From Paratrimastix pyriformis (Eukaryota; Preaxostyla; Paratrimastigidae), in assembly GCA_027972325.1 (NCBI GenBank), contig JAPMOS010000271.1, positions 1 through 37,188 on the forward strand: a stretch of DNA of 37,188 nucleotides, written 5' to 3'. The notes beneath the pieces were generated by a model that was given only the letters and a program-made list of their open reading frames with translations, was not told the origin of the DNA and did no database searches. Made by a program: the position numbers and the translations under genes. Every line of letters starts with the position of its first letter. Positions within the stretch are counted from its first letter, which is position 1. Of the stretch, positions 19,654 through 28,853 are shown piece by piece.

Positions 19654-21128
19654 TGTTGTTGTTGTGATACTATTTCGACTGCCAGTAACTGCGCGCAAAA
19701 CACAGAAAACTGAAACAGAGGAAAATCCGTTAATCCGGTCGAAACCGGCGGGTAACATGCCGACCTAAACCCCTTCAGGGGTAGGCGTACAGACGGCATG
19801 GCGGGAAAGAGAGAGACTGGAATATCGCCGGGAAACAGAATCGTTCAAACACTTGAGCAATCAAAAGGAACATCATCAAAAGAAAGAACGGGGCCAGTAG
19901 GGGGACAAAGGGATCCAACACTGAGACACGGGACAAGAAGAACAAAAAAAAGGGGGGGCGAAGGATGCAAAAGACAGTTAGAACGAAAAATATTCCCGAA
20001 CCCAGCCTGTGGGGGCGGCGGAACCCATCCACCATGACCTACCACCTCGGTAGGACAGGCGTACTGGGCCCCTGATCCACCATCCCCATTCTCGTAGCTC
20101 CCTTCCCAAATGCCCACGGTTGGCAACAGGCGAGAGGTCGGAGTGGCTGATCTTCGGAGGCACGGCAGAAGCGGCATGGTCGGGCGTCGAGGTAGCACGA
20201 GCGGGCGCAGCAGGCACAGCAGACAATGGAGACACACCAGCAGCAACAGGGACAACAACCGGGGCAACAGCGGCAGCAACAGGAACCAGAACAGGGGCAG
20301 GGGCATGGGTAGGGGCAGGGGCAGGGGCATGTGCAGGTGCAGTTGCAGGGGCAGGTGCAGGTGCAGGTGCAGGTGCAGGTGCAGGTGCTGTTGCTGTTGC
20401 CGGAGCATGAGCCGCAGTCGGAGCCGGAACAGGTGCCGGCTTGGCAAATGGATTCGCCAAGGTGAGAGGTGCTCTTGGGACAGCGGAAGAGGCAAACGGA
20501 TTGCTGGAAGAAGGGGAACGGGCTCTCTCCTTCTTCCCCGCTGGACGATCGCCATCGATGATCGGGTGGCGAGTTCCACCTCCACCTCCAAGTTGCTTTG
20601 GACCACGGTACGTAACAGATAGGAGGACTCGTTCTGGCGGTGTGCGGTGTTTGTCCACAGACGAGCCGCGCGATGATTCTTGTGGCACGTGGCAGTCGAA
20701 AGTTCCCACATTCGATTGCTGGAACAATAAAGCCCCAAGAAGTTGGAAAATCAACTGGCTGATCGCTTCAGGCTGCTTCTTCGGATTGTCCTCCAGCAGC
20801 ATGTGCACCGTGCGTTCGATGATCTCATAGCGTGGGGCCCGGTGCTCATTGACGACCAATGAACTGAAGAGCTTCATAAGCTCCAAACGCATCCAAGGAG
20901 AGAGCTTGTCCAATGGAGCTGAAGAGGGGGACCACAGATGCCGACCCAACTCATCTTGAAGATACTCTACCATAGGGTCGTCACGACTAAGGATCTCGGC
21001 GTGATCCATAATAAAGTTGGAATCGTCCTTACTGACCTCGTCATGCTCAGTTGCGATCTCCATGGCCAGAAACGGGCGGAACGCGGAGCAAAGGGAACGT
21101 GTAACGCCGAGACTTCAACCGGGGGGAA
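19654..21128 (-). mobile_element. Single-ORF retroposon, copy 3
   Basis: This 1,475-bp copy has the same target duplication (CCACCGTCGT, 19,644-19,653 and 21,129-21,138) and the same site in the RNase H region as copy 2. The two therefore trace to one insertion event later spread with the surrounding DIRS sequence. 3' hairpin at 19,735-19,748; (CAA)n tail. Confidence 0.88.
19978..21063 (-). CDS. Retroposon protein, copy 3 (361 aa, intact)
   Basis: As listed, identical in protein sequence to copy 2: unrecognised N-terminal domain, NPFA-containing basic stretch, Ala-Pro repeat region and the WWMGS..REYFSF C-terminus. Its intactness reflects recent duplication of the tract rather than independent selection. 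Confidence 0.75.
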   Translation of the reverse strand: MEIATEHDEVSKDDSNFIMDHAEILSRDDPMVEYLQDELGRHLWSPSSAPLDKLSPWMRLELMKLFSSLVVNEHRAPRYEIIERTVHMLLEDNPKKQPEAISQLIFQLLGALLFQQSNVGTFDCHVPQESSRGSSVDKHRTPPERVLLSVTYRGPKQLGGGGGTRHPIIDGDRPAGKKERARSPSSSNPFASSAVPRAPLTLANPFAKPAPVPAPTAAHAPATATAPAPAPAPAPAPAPATAPAHAPAPAPTHAPAPVLVPVAAAVAPVVVPVAAGVSPLSAVPAAPARATSTPDHAASAVPPKISHSDLSPVANRGHLGRELREWGWWIRGPVRLSYRGGRSWWMGSAAPTGWVREYFSF

Positions 21129-21138
21129 CCACCGTCGT

Positions 21139-22395
21139 CGCGTTGTCGACCTGGAAGAGCACCGTGCGGCCCCGCCAGGCCGGCGTCGCGGCCCAGATGC
21201 GCAGGGCGTTGAGCACGGCCATGCTCTCGCGCTGGTTGATGGGCGCCTCGCGCATGACGCCCGTCCAGGGGCCCTGGGCCGTCTCGTTGCGCTCCAGCCA
21301 GCAGGCCCCCCAGCCGATGTCCGAGGCGTCCGTGGCGCAGGTCAGATCGGCCGGCGCCGGGAGCGGACAGGCCCCGTTCCAGCCCTCGAGGCCCTCCAGC
21401 CACCAGCGGAGGTCCCCCCGGGCCGGCTCGTCCAGCATCACGCAGCAGTGCCAGTTGGGGGCTGCTGCGACCACGCGGTAGACGTTGCGCAGGAGAAACT
21501 TGGCGGGCGCCACGGCCCGCGAGACGGACAGGCAGAGGCCCGCCACGTGGGCCACCCGGCGCACGTGGGGCCGCGAGCAGCGCAGCAGCCGGGCGATCTC
21601 GTGCCGGATGGTGCGCCGCTTCTCGGCGGGCACGCAGTAGCGCACCTGGGGAGCGGTCTCGACCTCGTACCCCAGGAACTGCTGCCGCGGGGCGGGCGAA
21701 TGGCACTTCTCCAGCTTGAGGTTCATGCCCGCCTGCTCCATCACGGCCACGAAGCGCGCCCACTCGCGATCGGCCTCGGCCGGCCGACTGGCCACGATGA
21801 AGTCGTCGATGTAGGAGAGCATCCGCAGGCCGCACGAGGGGCCCCGGAGGTACTCGCAGAGGGGCCTGAGAAACTTGGTAAAGGCCCACGGCGCACAGGA
21901 GAGGCCGAACGGGAGAACCGTGTAGACGTAGTAGCGGCCCCGCCAGGCGAATCCCAAGAGCTGCTGGTCGTCGGGGTGAATGCGCAGGTGATGGTAGCCC
22001 TCGGAGAGGTCCGCCGTCGAGATGTAGTCCCCGTCGCGCAGCAGAGGCGCCAGCGTGGTCAGGTCCTCCAGCTTGAAGGCCGGCGCCTGGACAAAAGAGT
22101 TGACGAAGCGCATGTCGATGCAGAGCCTCAACTTCCCGTTCTTCTTCGGCGCGCACGTCAGCGGGGAGATGTTGTGGGGTGGCACCTGGACGGGTCGGAT
22201 TGCGCCCGTCCCGAGGAGGCGAGCCACCTCCTGGTCGACGAAGGAGGCGTGCTCGGGGTGCACGTAGTTGGGCAAATGGGAGCGGCACGGCTTGCAAAGG
22301 AGCGGGATGCGGAAGCCGTGCAAGAGCCAGTTGTGCACGGGGCGGGGCAAGTGAAAATGCTCCTCCCAGAAGGCCCGGAAGGGCGGGAGGGAGGG
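21139..22395 (-). pseudogene. DIRS A reverse transcriptase and RNase H proximal part
   Basis: RT boxes as in element B (LCIDMRFVNSF, TADLSEGYHHLRIHP, LPFGLSCAPWAF, YIDD at about 21,802-21,813) and RNase H (TDASDIGWGACW). The frame is open up to the retroposon insertion at 21,128. RT type, link to a tyrosine recombinase and absence of an integrase place it in DIRS, not in LTR elements. Confidence 0.88.
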
Positions 22396-22550
22396 ACGCC
22401 CGGTGCTGAAGCAAGGTGGCGGTGGTGGCGATGCGGCCGGTGGTGATGGGGAATGGTCGCACCGTGGCGGCAGCGGCGAGGAGGGTGGCGGTGTTGGTGG
22501 TGGAGATGGCGGACCCCGTTGCTGCCGCGGCGCGCGGGCTCTGCGCGCCG

Positions 22551-23222
22551 TTACTGCTCGCCGGCGCCGTCCGACTGCGCCTGCTGGCGCCCGCCGGCGG
22601 AGCCGTTGTTGCTGCCACCATTGTCGAAGCGGCGCCGCTGCGGGAAGCTGCGCTGCTGGCGCTGGGCAAAGCCGTTGAACCGGTCGCCGCCTCGGCCGAA
22701 CCCGCCGCCGAAACTGCGCCCGCCGAAGCCGCCATGGCCACTCGACGAGCGGAAGTCGTTCCCGCCACGATCGCGGCCCCCGCCCGTACGGCGCCCGCCG
22801 GCCTGGCCGCCGCGTTGCTGCTGCTGCTGGCCGGGCAGGGCGCGCATGCCCTGAGCGAGGCGGATGGCGAAGTCGAGCTGCTGGAGGTTCTGGCCCGTGG
22901 CGACCTCGGGAGCGGTGCGGACATACTCGTACATGCGGGCCACATCGGGTGCAAGAGCCGTATGCACCCAGGCGAGCCGCTTGCGGTCCACGATGGCGGC
23001 GGCAATGGCGCGAGCAAAGCAAGAGAGGGCGGCGCGCAAGTCCTCCTCGGTGCAGGGCAGGCGCGCCAGCCGCTCAAGGTTGAGCGATTCCCGGTGAAGG
23101 CGCTGGAGAAAGCGGAATTCAGCCCTGGACTCGCGGGCGAGGCCCGTGACCGAGCCGAGCTGGGGGAAGTCGCTGGACACAGGGACGCCCCGGACGAAGG
23201 CCCGGGAGCGCTCCAGTGCGAG
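22551..23222 (-). pseudogene. DIRS A gag, distal part
   Basis: Reads FPQLGSVTGLARESRAEFRF, LPCTEEDLRAALSCFARAIA, VARMYEYVRTAPEVATGQNL, then a Gln run and an RGG/GF-rich tail ending at 22,551. The tail suggests RNA binding without zinc knuckles. Separated from the proximal part by retroposon copy 4. Confidence 0.75.
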
Positions 23223-23232
23223 CCTGTCAGAG

Positions 23233-24667
23233 TGTGTGTGTGTGTTATACTATTCAATCACCTAAACAGCACGACATAATCGAACTGAGAAATAGTGAAT
23301 GAAAACCGTTGGTCCGGCCGAAGCCGGCGGGTAAAATGCACCCCAGCGCTCCCTCCAGGGGAAGGTGCACAGGGGGCATCGGGAGGAAGAGAGAGACTGG
23401 AAACTCGCAAGGAAACATCAACTCGCATACAAAATGGAACAAAGAGGACATGACAGAATGAGGGGGCGGGGGGACCGAAGAACAGAAAAAAGAAAACGAA
23501 AGTTAATACGAGAAGCACTCCTCGCGCCAGCCTGAGGGGGGGCTACTGCCCATCCACCAGCACCGGAATGACCGGTAGCTCAACTTGGATGGTCCCCTGA
23601 TCCACCGTCCCCACACTGGCTCCTTCCCCACATCATGATCCCCCCGGCTGGGGACCAGGTCGGCGGCACCAATCTTGCGAACAGCAGCGGAAGCAGCCGG
23701 CGCCACGGCAGCGGGATCAGGCGCCTTGGTGTCAGCCATGGCAGGGCCAGACACAGACAAGGGGGCACAACAACAGGGACAGCAGGGGCAGGGGCACCCA
23801 CTGCAGGGGCGATCGACTTCTTGCCTCCGGGCTCACCCCCTTCGCCGAGGCTGGGGCTGGGGTGCGGGAGCTCGCAGGCGGCTTGGCGACCACTGGGTCA
23901 GGAACCGGGGTGGACGGGGCGGTGGGCGCCGCCGGTTGATGTGCAAACGGGTTCCCGAAGGGGCCGGGACCGCAGGGGTGCACAGTGGTGACCTCAAAGG
24001 GTTGGCAGCCCGTCCTTTCTTGGAGCCCGAGAGCGACTTCGGAGAAGGAGGGCTGCGAGGGTGTGGCGGACCTCCACCCAATTGACGGGGTGGGGTGGTG
24101 ATACATGATGTCGGCCGACACCCACTCATAGAGGTTGTGTGACGTGACGAATCAGACGGTTTCAAAGAGCGGTTGGATGAGGCTGCGGGACCACCAAAAC
24201 GCATACTCATTGGGAGCTCCTCGGACGATTCCGATGAGATACTCTCCAAGTCCGATTGTCCAGCATGCCACGTGACAGAGCCAAGCACTTGATAAAAGAA
24301 GTCAGTCATAGACGAAACGAGCATTTCTCGCTCGAGGCTGCCGAGCATTTCAACGATCGTCTTCAGCAATGCTCTGGAGACGACCCGCTGCTTGTGAACA
24401 GTGATGTACCCAAACAATTTCGCAAGCTCAGGAAGCATCTTTTGCGTAAGCACCTTGAAATCGCTGTCCAGATCCGTATAGCGGAGATGCTTTTCAGAGA
24501 TGTCGCGGTTCAGGAAGCGCAGAAACGGATCATCATTGCGTTGAATTTCGGCATGCATCATGACGAAGTTGCTGACGTGTCCATCAAGATCGTCATTTTC
24601 CGAGCAGATTTCCATCCAACGGGACGCTCGGATTTGAATTCAAAAGGACGCCAATGCCGGGGGAGAC
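23233..24667 (-). mobile_element. Single-ORF retroposon, copy 4 (diverged lineage)
   Basis: A 1,435-bp element in the gag region of DIRS A, flanked by CCTGTCAGAG (23,223-23,232 and 24,668-24,677). The unoccupied site reads straight through in element B (16,009-16,018), which fixes both boundaries and the 10-bp duplication. It keeps the family plan but is strongly diverged: 5' end GGTCTCCCCCGGCATTGG, 3' hairpin CCGGCTTCGGCCGG (23,314-23,327), terminus ATAGTATAAC and a (CA)n tail. Confidence 0.88.
23503..24615 (-). pseudogene. Retroposon protein, copy 4 (diverged, about one break)
   Basis: Starts MEICSENDDLDGHVSNFVMM with HAEI..DDPFLRFLNRDI, LPELAKLFGYITVHKQR and SSMTDFFYQVLGSVTWHAGQSD. It aligns along the N-terminal domain of copies 1-3 at low identity with the same spacing. 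A Ser-rich then Pro-rich linker contains RQLGGG, as in the other copies. The C-terminal block (LSYRSFRCWWMGS..GWREECFSY, ending at 23,503) is conserved but not in the N-terminal frame, so there is about one break. Retained ends in such a diverged copy argue that the protein was under selection. Confidence 0.7.
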
Positions 24668-24677
24668 CCTGTCAGAG

Positions 24678-25570
24678 GCCTCGCGGTCGCCAGGTTGCTG
24701 CTGCTGCGGGTCTGCGGCCCGCCGCTGGTCATCCTCGTCGTTGGCGGCGGCAGCATCGTCCTCGTCCGTGAAGTCGCCCTCGGCGGCGCCATCGTCGCCG
24801 CTGGGCGGATCGGCCTCCCCTGGAAAAGTCCCGGGGGCGGCAAGAGCGAGTCGTCTGAAGTCGGCCGGCGCAGCGGCGGAAGTGCCAGACGGAGCGGCCG
24901 GCCCACGGGTGACAGGCACCCGCTGGCCGACGCCTGGCATGGCCGAAGCGCGGGCGGCACTCGCAGCAGTGAGCTGGGACTCGTCCGGAAGCAGGTGGGA
25001 CGGGGCAGGAGCAGGGGCCTGGTCGGGCCGAAAAAACGAGAGCGGAGCAGGCTCATCCGCGGCCGGTACGGCGGCAGCACCACCGGCACCCGGGGGGGCA
25101 CCAGCGGCACCGCGGGCAGCGAAGCCGGCCTTCTGGGCCGAAGGCAAGGTCGCGGAGGCAGCAGCGGCGGCCGCAATCATGGCCCGCTGCTGACCGAGAA
25201 TGTCCCCCAGCGAGGCCTCGATCACACGCCGGATGTGGGCGTTGAGGCCTTCAAGGGACATGGGACAATCCGCAGAGTGATTCTGCAGGGCCGGGGTATG
25301 CACGGGAGGCCCAGGGGGGGGCCGCAGGAGGGCTCCCTCAGACCCGCTCATGCGCACCCCGTCATCGAGGTCCGTGAAAGGTGCCGTAGCGGTCGCCGTG
25401 GCCGGGCCGGGTGCAGCCTGCGTAGCGGAAGCAGCCTGGCGGCCAGCCGCCGCCGAAACGGTACTCGAAGAGCCAGAGCCGATGGGGGTCGGATTGGGCG
25501 TCCCAGGAGTGGGGACCTTGATGATGAGCTTGGGCATCGGAGGGTCCTGAAGTCGATGAGTAGAGGCCAT
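24678..25570 (-). pseudogene. DIRS A gag, proximal part
   Basis: Starts MASTHRLQDPPMPKLIIKVP at 25,570 (the start shared with B). Then come an Ala/Gln/Pro-rich segment, FRPDQAPAPAPSHLLPDESQ and an acidic DEDDAAAANDEDDQRRAADP stretch, ending at retroposon copy 4. No capsid-type motif can be assigned by eye; gag identity rests on position and on the RGG-rich distal part. Confidence 0.7.
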
Positions 25571-25596
25571 TGTAGTCGTAGTCCTTGAAAAACGGG

Positions 25597-26055
25597 TGTT
25601 CACCACGAAAAACGAAGGCACTGTGCTGGTCCGGGGCGCCCCCTTAAGTACTCGGAATTGGGCGGGAACGGTCCGACCGCACTTTTCAACTTTTTCCCTG
25701 TTGTTTTTTCGCCTCCGCTACTTTTACCACCCCCTTTCGGACCTCTTCCGAAGCCCAAAGTGGGGTCACTTCACGGTTCGATCATGGACCGTTGACCCGG
25801 AAATCTCTCAACGGTTTTCGGAGATTCGGATGCGCAACGCATCTGGCCGTTCACGCGCATCTCACCCCCTTCCTGTGCGTGTTTAATTTTTTGGCTTCGG
25901 CCAAAGTTCTAGACTCCCTTTGACCTCTCTCCCCTATTTTTGTTATGATTTATGGACACGTATTGGACACGCTGTCCGTCGTGACCATTTTAGGATTGGT
26001 TTATTTTTCTGCATTGTGTGGTGTTCATTATGAAGAACAAGGAGTTATAGCACCT
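25597..26055 (+). repeat. Right ITR of DIRS A
   Basis: The part 25,651-26,055 is the inverted partner of 778-1,168. It also aligns with element B's ITR apart from an internal segment of about 115 bp missing here. 26,056-26,108 is the unrepeated outer end matching ICR A. Confidence 0.88.
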
Positions 26056-26108
26056 AGACTGCCGAAGACGGAGGCTGTCGCCTGCTATCCTGAGTCTACG
26101 ATGGATAG

Positions 26109-26460
26109 GTGATCATTAAATAATGCATCAATCTTAAGTAAATAATGCATTCTTTTTGATTGAATCAGCTCAAATAATTGATTCTATGAAAATGGAAAAG
26201 TATGACAAAATGATAAAACAATATGAAATTTGATTTCAGCTTAAGACCCTTTAAAGCGAAAATTTAGGCAGCTTTGACATGAATTGAAAGAGAAATCAAT
26301 CAGATTTACCTTCTATTTCAAAGAGATAAAAAGCAGCGTTTCATCATTTGAGCTATAAGGCTAATAAAGCGAAATTTTGATGAGCTACTGAGGCTAACTC
26401 AATGAAATAGTGAACGAGTGAGAGCATTTGATTAACATGTAAAGGTATCTTAACTACATA
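26109..26460. other. AT-rich non-coding flank right of DIRS A
   Basis: About 350 bp with no supported gene before the promoter motif of the first virus-like gene. Confidence 0.5.
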
Positions 26461-26482
26461 TTATCTCTAGTTAGTATATAAG
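26461..26482 (+). promoter_or_regulatory. Virus-like promoter motif
   Basis: TTATCTCTAG followed by TTAGTATATAA ends about 6 nt before the ATG at 26,488. The motif recurs at 26,929-26,950 at a similar distance from the next start. TCTA-core AT-rich promoters are known for the late genes of CroV and for mavirus; the likeness here is suggestive only. Confidence 0.65.
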
Positions 26483-26487
26483 CAGTC

Positions 26488-26865
26488 ATGTTTTCATTTG
26501 TGAAAGAAATCTATGTGAGGCTACATCCCAATAGAATTACTTATTTTGAGACAAATGAAGAACCGACTTACCATTCAATAGTGATGATACGAAAAACGAC
26601 AGGAATCAAAAAGCTTATGGTGACGGCATATGGCAGAGGTGAAGGATATGGTAATGGAGAAGGATATGGATTTGAGATAGAGGACAGTGACTTAGTGGAC
26701 CCAGACATGATTATAAAAAAATGCGCACGAATGTCGTCAATAGCAGCTCATTGTCTATGTGAAAATATTCGAATGAATGATATGAAACCTTCAGAAGAAA
26801 CTGACCAAATCTACTTTAGAAAAGAAGACGTGAAGACAGTATTTGACACATATTTAGGTGCATAG
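26488..26865 (+). CDS. Virus-like small protein, unknown (125 aa)
   Basis: Open from the first ATG after the promoter motif. It contains a glycine/tyrosine-rich loop (GRGEGYGNGEGYGFEIED) and an acidic C-terminal half; it has no membrane segment. I do not recognise the family. It sits first in a two-gene plus-strand pair with the gene at 26,959, each with its own promoter motif. Confidence 0.65.
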   Translation: MFSFVKEIYVRLHPNRITYFETNEEPTYHSIVMIRKTTGIKKLMVTAYGRGEGYGNGEGYGFEIEDSDLVDPDMIIKKCARMSSIAAHCLCENIRMNDMKPSEETDQIYFRKEDVKTVFDTYLGA

Positions 26866-26928
26866 AGGATGACAGAGGACATAGGGAAAAAGGTGAGAGA
26901 GTACATGAAGGTATTTTAAGAAAAATTA

Positions 26929-26950
26929 TTATCTATAGTTAGTATATAAT
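26929..26950 (+). promoter_or_regulatory. Virus-like promoter motif
   Basis: TTATCTATAG followed by TTAGTATATAA lies about 9 nt before the ATG at 26,959. It differs from the upstream copy by one base in the core while the surrounding sequence is unrelated. Confidence 0.65.
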
Positions 26951-26958
26951 AACCACTA

Positions 26959-27642
26959 ATGTCAAGCAAGCAATCTGTTGAGTCTGATATGCCAGTTGTG
27001 ATCATTCCGAACGATTTTGTAGTGAAGAAAGTGTCAATTGAAACCTTATCTGAATCGTCCAGGAAGCAAGAGAAGACAATGAAGATGTGTCACATCGAAC
27101 ATAATGGAAATAACCTATTAGTTCAGACGCCACAAATCGACTTAGGACCTTATGGAGTGAACTTTTACGAGAACACTAAAATTATCAGGTTACCAGTTGA
27201 GAATGTAGGCGATGACTTTAAGAAGATGATAGACAAGCTCGAGAAGTACTGTCAAAACAATGTGGAAAGCATTGTGAATGGTACTTTTGAAGAAGGCAAA
27301 CCAGATGAATTTGAATACAAATCATTTGCCAAGACGAGTGATAATGACAAGTTTCCGAGCTACTATAAAGTAGCAGTTGGATATGCAGACACACTGTATC
27401 CGAGTGTCTTCAGAAAAGATGAAGATGGTGAGGCAAAACAGGACACAACAATACAAACAAACGAGGATTTACGAAAAGCCGTCAATCCAGGTAGCACAGT
27501 TAAAATGATAGTCCAACTTAAAGTATGGGTTGATGATAAGCAGCATTATGGAATCTCAGCCTCATGCAAACAGCTACTTATAGTGAAAGAAGGGAAGAAG
27601 AAAGCAGACAATTCAAAGTCTCTTTTGCTTAAATGTTGGTAG
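26959..27642 (+). CDS. Virus-like protein, possible ssDNA-binding type (227 aa)
   Basis: An intact frame with an early LLVQTPQIDLGPYGVNFYEN segment, a Lys/Asp-rich middle (DDFKKMIDKLEKYCQNNVES), then TVKMIVQLKVWVDDKQHYGI and a basic C-terminus (VKEGKKKADNSK). The VQTP..-beta-strand plan and the basic tail resemble the single-stranded-DNA-binding-like proteins of nucleocytoplasmic large DNA viruses, but this is a resemblance by eye. Its end overlaps the convergent fibre gene by 14 bp. Confidence 0.6.
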   Translation: MSSKQSVESDMPVVIIPNDFVVKKVSIETLSESSRKQEKTMKMCHIEHNGNNLLVQTPQIDLGPYGVNFYENTKIIRLPVENVGDDFKKMIDKLEKYCQNNVESIVNGTFEEGKPDEFEYKSFAKTSDNDKFPSYYKVAVGYADTLYPSVFRKDEDGEAKQDTTIQTNEDLRKAVNPGSTVKMIVQLKVWVDDKQHYGISASCKQLLIVKEGKKKADNSKSLLLKCW

Positions 27643-28666
27643 CTTGTCGTACATTGTTTATCTTCCATGTAGCCTTCAGTGTAGAGTCGTCAGCGACATA
27701 AAATGCCATCTTACCATTGTCAATTGATGAAGGTTGAGTCGTTTCGAAAGTAACAGAAATCATCTGTCTGATTTCCGCTACAGCAGTTTTCAATGTTTCT
27801 ATTTGTGCTTTTAGTGAAGCGTTTTCAATTGTTAATGAATCACATCGAGCAGTAACAGAGCTATTTTCAGCAGTGATTGAATCACATTGTACTTCGAGAC
27901 GTTTTAATTCATTGAGCAGCATAAATGGTAGTCTGTCTTGCCTAATAATGTTATCTTTATAATATACCAGATCAGGACATACAGGAGCGCATTCTTCAGC
28001 GATAAGTCCATAACACTTAGTGCTTTTAGGGTCATCTTTAAAGATAAAATTGACAGGACGAAGATTGTAGATGTAAGAGGTGTCTTCCATATCGACAACA
28101 TTTGATTTGTACCGAATAGATGAGGAAGGAACATGCATTTTTCCATTGGAATCGATGTACACTTGCAGAGAATCACCAGTTGATTGAGTGGTAGAACGAA
28201 TAAGAGGTGAAGTAATACGAGTTTCTCCAAAGTTCATACAGTTCACGCTACCAGAAGAAATTGATCCGCCATAATTCGAGTTGTTAGCCGTATAAAAAGC
28301 AGAGTCAGTATCACCAGAGATGTTGATTTTATTTCCAGTTGAGGTGATAGAAGCGACAGTGTTACTTTTTCCAGCGATATTTTCAGCACGCCAAATGCTA
28401 CTTGTAGTCGTGATGAATCCATTTAGGTCACTAACGAGATAACCGTTCACATTTTGTGGAAGACGAATGCCACCAGGAAATGAAGCCATACCCCGTACAA
28501 ATAATGCGCCAGAGTTTGAATTGACAGAGAAGTTAGTCACATTGTCACTGTTTTCGAATAGTATACCACAGTTAGCATTGTTATAAGCCCTAAGTCGAAC
28601 TGCTTGTCCTGAGAAATCGTATCCGACAGATGCAGTAGTTCCGTCAAATGAAGTGGTTGCAGACAT
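27629..28666 (-). pseudogene. Virus-like fibre, distal part with peptidase-S74 chaperone
   Basis: The open part of the fibre gene covers beta-rich shaft sequence (FENSDNVTNFSVNSNSGALF, SITSTGNKINISGDTDSAFY) and then an intramolecular chaperone of endosialidase type. That domain shows SSIRYKSNV with the Ser/Lys pair, YNLRPVNFIFK and CYGLIAEECAPVCPDLVYYK. A heptad-like stretch (LKRLEVQCDSITAENSSVTA.. to about AEIRQM) and a short beta end follow. S74 domains trimerise fibres and cleave themselves off. Receptor-binding fibres of this type are common in tailed phages and also in giant viruses and their satellites. Confidence 0.85.
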
Positions 28667-28853
28667 GTAAGCGCCCCATGAATTATCAGAGGTGCCATTG
28701 AATCCAATTTAAGTCCGAGATTTGCGGAAGAAGCAGGTGAGCTAATTTTAGGACTTGCTAAGTTACCGCCAGCAGTGAGCAGTCCACGAGTCCAGAAGGT
28801 ACCAGTATTGGAATTTGCGGAGAAGTTGCATACATTGTTGGAGTTTTCGAATA

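Larger units (their letters stand above)
18962..22943. other. Near-identical tract shared with 11,749-15,730
   Basis: Partner of the tract in element B. It has the same length, the same retroposon at the same base position, and only a few differences. The flanks diverge sharply at both limits. Confidence 0.8.
750..26108 (-). mobile_element. DIRS-type retrotransposon A (outer, broken, with nested insertions)
   Basis: The element is bounded on the left by GAGTCGACAGCCGAAGTCGA and on the right by CTGAGTCTACGATGGATAG. It carries inverted terminal repeats, an internal complementary region at 9,230-9,322, and Gag, RT/RNase H, methylase-like and tyrosine-recombinase regions on the minus strand. DIRS elements integrate through a tyrosine recombinase and make no target-site duplication; none is seen. 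It is interrupted by non-coding DNA at 1,169 to about 9,108, by DIRS element B at 9,433-17,611, and by retroposon copies at 19,654-21,128 and 23,233-24,667. Together with one or two further reading breaks, about five events damage it. Its ITRs lack an approximately 115-bp segment present in element B, so A and B belong to different subfamilies. Both flanks are AT-rich virus-like DNA. Confidence 0.85.

Noticed and set aside
750-26108. LTR retrotransposon / endogenous retrovirus
   Set aside because: Terminal repeats are inverted, not direct. There is no DDE integrase or protease motif and no target duplication.
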